A stretch of 11,846 nucleotides of DNA from Rodentolepis nana (lineage: Eukaryota > Platyhelminthes > Cestoda > Cyclophyllidea > Hymenolepididae): positions 18,786 through 30,631 of the forward strand of contig UZAE01012861.1 of NCBI GenBank assembly GCA_900617975.1. Direction: 5' to 3'. Made by a program: the position numbers and the translations under genes. Each line of letters begins with the position of its first letter. Position 1 is the stretch's first letter. Shown here piece after piece: positions 1-7,300 of the stretch. A model generated the notes under the pieces. That model worked only from the letters and a program-made list of their open reading frames with translations. It made no database searches and was not told where the DNA came from.

Positions 1-102
1 CGGGATCATCAGACTGTCTACATTTGTCTACTTATTTGGCGAGAAACCGTGTCTAATAAGACACATTCCGTTGATCACATTATAGAATGCCAACTTCTCT
101 GA
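1..102 (+). pseudogene. Possible relic of a non-LTR retrotransposon reverse transcriptase C-terminus
   Basis: Frame 1 is open from the window edge to TGA at 100-102 and reads ...VYICLLIWRETVSN, then KTHSVDHIIECQLL. The pattern of a cysteine followed after about 13 residues by H-x3-H-x3-C, especially VDHIIEC, resembles the short Cys/His motif that often ends LINE reverse transcriptases (for example ETVEHLLLECP). A Cys-x2-Cys partner is not intact. No poly-A tail or target duplication is visible downstream. The fragment is too short for a firm call and its left part lies outside the window. Confidence 0.35.
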
Positions 103-759
103 CACAGGGAAAACAAGAAAGATCCAAAGTTAAAATGACGATTTCTTTATTGTGAGAATAATTACGTTATATTGTGCGACAATGATTGTTGCCTGGTTGG
201 CCAATAATTGTTGGGATAAGTTCATCACAGGAAACATTAATCAATAATCCAGTGCTCAGGGGAGGAAATTTATACGTTTCTTTAAAAAATAGTTAAATAG
301 ACGTTCCAACAGAACTTTTACGTTAGGATTAATGCCATACCTCAGCTTGCCAATCATTGGAAGACATGTTCTCATGCGAAAATCAGTGCAACCATCATCC
401 TTCATGAAAAATTCTGCTTCCATTGACGTCCCAGTTGGATGCTTCCCGATCATTTAATTGCATCGAATGATTCTATAATGTTTTTATAGGGTTTTTACCC
501 ACTGTTCCCCGTTTCTGGCACACATCAAATCAACTCTCTTTTATTCATCGCTAACATCTCTACTTTTTTCGTCCTCCGCCTCTATCTCTCTGTTAAATCT
601 CATTAGTGCACTATCGTGACACAATCCATTGTCTCCTTTTTAGACTCGTCATGACTTGATGCATAGTAACTCTAAGTAGCCAATGAAAAGTAGTTTAGCA
701 GGCCAAGTTGCGTTTAGATATTTTATGCTTAAGTTAATCAACCTGGATCATTCTTACTT
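103..759. other. AT-rich 3' flank without a recognised gene
   Basis: No supported gene. A 65-codon open frame on the minus strand (256-453) begins with ATG but shows no known motif. Positions about 480-610 are pyrimidine-rich on the plus strand. Nothing else stands out. Confidence 0.6.
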
Positions 760-765
760 TTTATT
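760..765 (-). terminator. Second polyadenylation signal AATAAA
   Basis: Another AATAAA in the gene's sense, about 90 bp past the stop. It could be an alternative or the main cleavage signal; sequence alone does not choose between it and the one at 805-810. Confidence 0.45.
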
Positions 766-804
766 AGTATTTTGCTTTAAAATTATAAACGAAGAAGAAT
801 AGGA

Positions 805-810
805 TTTATT
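805..810 (-). terminator. Proximal polyadenylation signal AATAAA
   Basis: TTTATT on the plus strand is AATAAA in the gene's sense, about 45 bp past the TAA stop. It is the first canonical hexamer downstream and would give a very short 3' untranslated region, with cleavage expected around 780-795. Confidence 0.6.
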
Positions 811-855
811 CTTAAATGTGATGCACTAACAAGAATTTTGAAATCAATAGTAAGC

Positions 856-1335
856 TTATTGCCTTGTCCATGGATCAGCATCTACGTCATCAACATTTGA
901 ATTGGCCTTCAAAACATCTTTTAGCGACAAGGTATTCCTTTGTTTACTTTGCCAATTTCGACGACTGCACCTCAAGTGCTGGGTCAATTCCAGTGCAGCA
1001 ACTAATAGAGCAAGAAATAGGCCCCCTGTGAGAATGTGGAACACACCAGCGACATTGATCAAAGCCAGGGCATTTGCAGCCGATCTGTCAGCGTCTGCGG
1101 CTACATTGCACTGTCCTCTTTCAATCCACCATTTCTTCCGAAGGTTGGCTATAACTTGGGCCTCACGCAATCGTAGAACGGCATCACTCAATACCTCGCG
1201 CATTGGTGAGTGTCTTGGTAGGGCAATTCCATAGCCATAATTCCCGAATGCGCCACCAACCATCATTGTATCACAGGGCTCACGATTGTTGTGGTACTCG
1301 TTCATCACAGACTCCAAAACAAAGGCATATTTACC
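856..1335 (-). CDS. Exon 5: end of S2, M4, cytoplasmic tail and stop
   Basis: Encodes residues 835-993 and ends with TAA at 858-856. The acceptor reads TTTTCCTTTAG|GGT. GKYAFVLESVMNEY contains E842 (GAG at 1314-1312), which binds the glutamate amino group. PCDTM (C855) and RGQC (C910) supply the S2 disulfide pair. YGYGIALPRHSPMR matches KGYGIATPKGSSLR of AMPA subunits. LRKKWW is the conserved end of S2. INVAGVFHILTGGLFLALLVAALE is M4 and closely resembles the GluA M4 ([21 protein letters not shown]). The tail of about 40 residues is basic near the membrane (RCSRRNWQSKQR), then acidic (DDVDAD). The flip/flop-equivalent region lies inside this single exon. Confidence 0.95.
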   Translation of the reverse strand, partial: GKYAFVLESVMNEYHNNREPCDTMMVGGAFGNYGYGIALPRHSPMREVLSDAVLRLREAQVIANLRKKWWIERGQCNVAADADRSAANALALINVAGVFHILTGGLFLALLVAALELTQHLRCSRRNWQSKQRNTLSLKDVLKANSNVDDVDADPWTRQ

Positions 1336-4300
1336 CTAAAGGAAAATGTTATCGTTCTCACTTAAATTATCTTTGAGGACCTACATTTTATTTCCATTTA
1401 AATATTTGAAACACTCAACAAAGCAGCATTGACGTAGTGAATTTAATTGGACTCAGTTCCTTTGTGGTTTATTCTATTTACTCCATAACCCCCTGCCCCA
1501 TCATCCATCATGACACCCCTTGTCATGTTTTGTTGGCGATATTCATTTGCTGTCCTATTATTTACTTGTTTAAGTGTCATTCAAAAGCGGCCACACAGGG
1601 AGTACATTCCACTACCCGTATGAATAAGTACAAGAAAATGAAGAAACGTCACCAATATTCTTGCTTATGAATCCCCTCTTCCACCCATTCTTACTGGCGG
1701 GTCAATTACAGCGCGTTATTCCATTATTTTAAGTACTCTGTCAACTATTAAATTAACTGATGCTCAAGTCTGCAAGTACTGGGTTACCCCTGTATTACTG
1801 TCGGCAAAGCTGGTGACAAGGTGAAATTCTAAGTACCCTTATCTACCATCCAATTCTTGAACTGAATTCAACAACTCCATCCTGGTATTTTCTGAAGCTC
1901 ATCCTGCATTAAGCAATTGGGCACAAAATGATTACTTTCAAGTGCTTTTGAGTCTCAATTGATTTTTGAGAGTGGTATCAATGATCTTTCAGCTGAGAGG
2001 TACGAAGAGGAAGAACTTTTCATTGACCAGACTTCACTGCACATCGTGCTACGCTAATGACTACAAGCTTAAATTCAAAAATATAAATTTCACTTGATAC
2101 ACTTACTCAGACCACCCCTCCAAAAGTAAGCTGTCCAACGCGAAGCAAATTTTTTTGAGAATTAAGCATACTTCACACTTTTGAGTTGATACGAAAAGAG
2201 CTCCTGGAACTCTCACATTAAGACTTCTTCGGTCACCGTGTCAAAGCCAGACTCAAATTCTGCCGGCACAGAATCCCCACGAAAATCGTGAAGTGCAGGA
2301 AATAATGTCATTTTTCACAGACATAGTGAGTCGTGACGACTTCTAGCACCTCAAATCCATCTCAAGACAAGTGTGTTTAATATGCATTACTTATCAAAAA
2401 AGTGCTTTTTCTTCAAAGTTAGTGGACAACCGCACTAGCTTTACCTAACTATTTAAAATAATGTCAAGATACCAGCTTTCCAAAATGGATGGCACCGCGG
2501 CTTGTAGGATAGGCGTTGAAAACCACTTGCCAAATTGCCAAGATATTAGTTCCAAATGCGTATTAAGTAGAATACGGGCAAATCTACGAGGCACTCTACA
2601 TGAAAATCAATATTTTTGGAAACAATACATGAGCGACAAATTTTAAACTTCAGAGTCCAAATTATTATTAATTTACCTGAATTTACAGCACTTTATCTAG
2701 CATGCCGCTTACCTGAATAGTTAAATGGATAGAAGTTGGATAAATATGTGGACAGTTGAAAATAGACCTCTGGTGCCAATTTCATTGTTTTAATTTTGTG
2801 AATCTCGCGCCTCTGCTATATCAAAAACTTAAGTTGCTGAATACCACGGCTTCTCATTCAGCAGAGAAAACAATTAATTGTTGTGTAAGATTGTCTCCTA
2901 GTAATTAACAATGGGCAAATTAGTAGCTTAAATCCATCGTCAAGAGCTAGAGGTAATCCAACAAACTAATTACGTGAGGCGCCTTTTTGGCTTACTTTGA
3001 GCAAATCTGAATCATATTTCAGATGAAATAAAAATCTTTGTCATCTTGAAGATGCTTTCAGTATTTTGCAGCCCCAATTTCCACCCTCTCTCCTCCACTA
3101 CCTTCCTTCGCCCCTATTTATTTCTTATTAGACATTTCAGTTGCTTCAATATCGATTTTAAATAGACGAATTTCCCATTTAATATGAGTGTTCTTATCAG
3201 TGAATCTTTGGAACTGATCTCAAACCTAAAGAAGCCCTTACAATTACTTGAAGATATAAGGTTCTTCAAGACTAAGAACCGCGTCGATAGCCATTATCCC
3301 GAAATATGAATTATTTTAATTTCACCATACGCTACTATTCCTTGTCAAAATCACCTTTTTGAAACTTGGAGAAGAATTACCATTATTTCTAATAGTTCCT
3401 TCCTCTTAATGACTCTTGTGGTTGTCCAATTGCATTTACGGCATTGCGTAGTGTATATGAAATTGAATGCGAAAGATTGTTTCAGAACAGTTCTTAATGG
3501 TAATTTCGAGTCCTGATTATTTCAAATGGCTTTAAATAGTAATTCATCTAATATTAGAATGAAAACACAAACCGCGACATTGTTTGGGCACCTTAACATT
3601 CTCCCATCTTCCGCGTTCTGATTTTGTAACAAATTATTTCACTGATAGTTGTCAAGGAGACCCTTACTATCTAAAGATTTAGCTTAAGTAGCGTTTTCTA
3701 CTAACTAAAGAACATAGTACCTTTGAGTTACGAACTCGTTCGACACCATCATCGACACTGCTGGCCAAAGCATGCTGATGTCGTCTCATCCAAGAGCCAA
3801 GTTGGGCAAACGGTTCAAGTTTGGTGTTGAAAAAGAAATCCCTCGTAGAGCCCGACTTCAACGACCCATATTCCATGTCGGAATTAAGAAGATCCGTCCA
3901 TCCATTTATTGGCGGAACACGAAGAGAGACGGTAAGAAATGCAGCAAGATTAGCTGTGTAAAATGCAATGAGGATGAGTGTCACAAACCACCAAATAGCA
4001 ACCAGAAGTCGTGTTCCAGGAGCACGAGGAGCAAAATCAACGCCCTTGAAAAATGAAACTTCGATTACCAATGTTTGATTTCGAGACGTCCTAGTTTAAA
4101 CTGAGCTAAACTTACCTGCTGTACAAATGCTGCAAAGGAAATCCATACTGAATTTCCAAGAGAAAATCTGCGATTAAAGTATCTTTCCTTGGTGATGGGA
4201 TCGGTTTTGATCTGCCATTCGGTTGGACTGATCCTAGCAATCACATATAGCCCCAGACTAACAGTAATCCAAGCTCCAAAGATCGCGAACCAGACGGCGT

Positions 4301-7300
4301 TGGAGAGGGGTCTGAGGAATGATAAGCTTCCCGATTTCTGTTTTCCGGGCTTCTTTATAATAAGAGACAAACCAAAAGCAAGAAAAGGTTCCGAAAATTC
4401 GACAACCTGAGCTCGGGTGTAACTGACAGTAAGTGGAGCCATCACAAGATCAGCAGTGTTGTTTAAGATTTCCCCAATCAACCCATTCCAAACTTGTAGT
4501 CTACGGGTTTCGATCCGCCTTTCAATTTGATTACTCAGTGGACGTCGTGAAAGAACGACAACCTTTTGTGGTGGCAATTCACCTATCTTTGAACCAAAGA
4601 TCCCATCATAGACTATGTGTATTTCATACTTGAAGCCTACTATTTTGCTAATTTCTTCCAGCAAATCAACACAGAATCCCTCGAATCGATCTAGTCCACG
4701 CGGTTCTGGAGCGTCAAGTTTGCGAGGCTTTGGCTGGACAAATGGTTTCGACCATATAGTAACAACTCGAATTGTTCGATTTCGGTAATCCGCTAATCTT
4801 TGACGATCAATTATTACATTTGGATTAAAATCTTCTGCCCAAATCTGTGGAAGACCATCTTCATTCGGCAAATCATCACCAGCACCTGAGGAATTCTGAC
4901 CTGGATCTGTCAAGGGGGGTTTGAAAGCTTCAAAGTTAAGACCACTGGCTGATGACCACTAAAAGATGAAGGTAAAAGAAGCAAGTATGCATTTAATTGG
5001 GTTAAAATGATCAAGAGTGAAATACCCTTGCAACGGGTTGTAGACCAACGTTTTCCTCCGCCGACCACAAAACTAAATCTCCAACAACCCTCTCCTCGTT
5101 GATCGCCGGTGCCTTTAGATCACCTGTCAGACCCTTTAAACCCATGCCGCCGCAACCGTCTCGATCATTTTGAATAATGAAGCGCTTTCTCAGTTCAGCA
5201 ATAGTCCCATGACTACGAACTTGGTATGCGCCATGTTGGTACATCAATCTTCCATCCAAATAACAACTTGATATTCGGAATTGGTAGGACCCAGAAGCCA
5301 TGTTTTCGGTGGAAGTGGGTTGACGCATTTGATGTGCGACGGATGCGAGTTCAGCAAAGGAAATATTGGCTCTTTGGGAGTCCATTTGCTGAAGACGACA
5401 ACGTAAGGTTGAGACGAATAGGGTGATGGCATCAGCCATCAATGCTGCGTGGTAGAATGGAGGTGAGAGTGGCTGCGGAGAACTCTGGCTGTTCCAATTA
5501 CTCCAGTCTGTAAGAAACCTCTTCACATCTGACCGCTGTAATGAAATAGGGCTAATTAAATGACGTGGCTAAAAAGGCATTGCGTCCGAAGATTCATTCT
5601 GACTACATTCACACCACTTCAACAGGAGCGAGTGTAATTAATCAAATTATAATCTTATCATAAAGGCATGAAAACATACGGCTTTATTTCGAATGTCATT
5701 AGTTTTGCAGCGATATACAATCAATTATTTCCAGAGAATCTCAACCTACGCAATAACCAATCTGGAAGGAGAAAGTTCGTGAAGAGATCGGCTCACCCAG
5801 TCTTTCAAACGCTACATCAACACGATATTTAATGGGAGAATGCGGTGCTTAAGTACTTATATCAATCGAAAACACTTCGAAAATAATGGATTACAACTAT
5901 CAATTTGGTATCAAATCAATGTCAATAAAAGAAAGGCACATATCATGGGAGAAGGTCTCAAAAGCCTACAGAATAATGAGTAAGCATTTAGCAAATGAAT
6001 TTAAAATTAAGTATTAGGATTCGCTCATAATAAGTTCGGTTAAATAATTATACTACCAATGTTTCCAAGTAATTAGTTTATTCACCCAATTTCGGCAATT
6101 CATTTCAATTTTTCGTGATTTTGTTTGTTCATCTGAGTTAAAGGGAAAATTTCTTAGATGCATTGTTCTTGGCTAGGCAGGTTGATTTTGATGTAGTTAA
6201 TTAATGTTTATCACGCAACTTAGCCGGTCTGTACGTGTGCTCTTTGTCACCAACAGACCAACCAAAACGACGTGGGAAGGGAAAGGAGGTAGATAGTGGT
6301 CATTGGGACAAAATGATCGGTTCGTCTCACTACTGTGCCACAAATGTATCTCGAATCAACTTTTGACTTCTATACTTACTTGGCTTTTGTAAAAGTTCAT
6401 TTTGCAGTGCCTTGTCTATATGGCAGTCTTTACTGAGTATGGTAGACATAATAGGCGGCCCTTCAGTCAAATTGACTTGAATATCACTGATTTACCGTTA
6501 TCATCAACAATATAATATGATGCCACCTTAATAAGAAGTGCTTTGTTTGGCCTAAAGACCCGTCTAGTAAGGGCTTAATTACTTCCTCTCGTCGAGAAAC
6601 ACCCATTTTGGAAGAATAATGTGGATCTGCTTATTTTCACGAAATATCAATTAACAACCAATTAAAATTCGGGCAGATCATTACGCATATGGAGATGTCA
6701 CTGCGTTATCCGATAAATGGGTTGCAAATACGTAGATGAGCAAAATATGCGCTATTTCTATTCAACGCTGATAGGTTCTAAACGAGAGCATAGCAAAAAA
6801 GGAGGACTGACCGCTGACATTCGAAAGTGCGATGATATAGATGATGGCGGAGTAACACGATAACGCGAGGGAAATTTTAGCAAGATTCAAAAAATTAGCT
6901 TTCTAATGTGGTTATCCTAGACCTTAGAAGAAGTACATCTGAGTGCTCATTTCTCCTTTCTAATATTCCAAATTCTCCGTTATTTAAAGTGAGCCAGCTT
7001 TCTCATTAAATTTTTAAAATTCCATAATTACTAAATTGGGAGTTTTAATATTAGGCATTTAACATTCTGTGTTTCAGAAAGAGGGTTAGAAACGACCATA
7101 ACATAAAAAATCCATTTTAAAATCTCATTATACATCGCACAAGTACCAGTATGAATAAATTTAAGCCAGTTGTTGTCTTTCGCACCAAAATCATGAATTA
7201 GGAAGTATTTAGGCTTGGAATTGCCTGGATTGGACATAATAGGAAGTCGGGTCTTCTGTTTTATTTTATGCAGCCTGCTAATCAGCGAATTTGGTGTTAA

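Noticed and set aside
256..453. 65-codon minus-strand open frame starting with ATG
   Set aside because: No known motif, no splice context and short; kept only as part of the unassigned flank.
902..1234. 110-codon open frame on the plus strand
   Set aside because: It lies opposite exon 5 of the receptor, whose frame shows clear protein similarity; this is its antisense shadow.
4494..4592. S1 insertion read as an unspliced intron
   Set aside because: Candidate GT-AG pairs (for example the 82-bp GTGAATTG...CCCGTAG) shift the frame, and the segment has no stop codon, so it is treated as coding.
4433..4633. Plus-strand open frames opposite exons 2-4 (4433-4633; also 3772-4056, 4189-4410, 5226-5426)
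   Set aside because: All are antisense to strongly conserved receptor coding sequence and have no recognisable motif.
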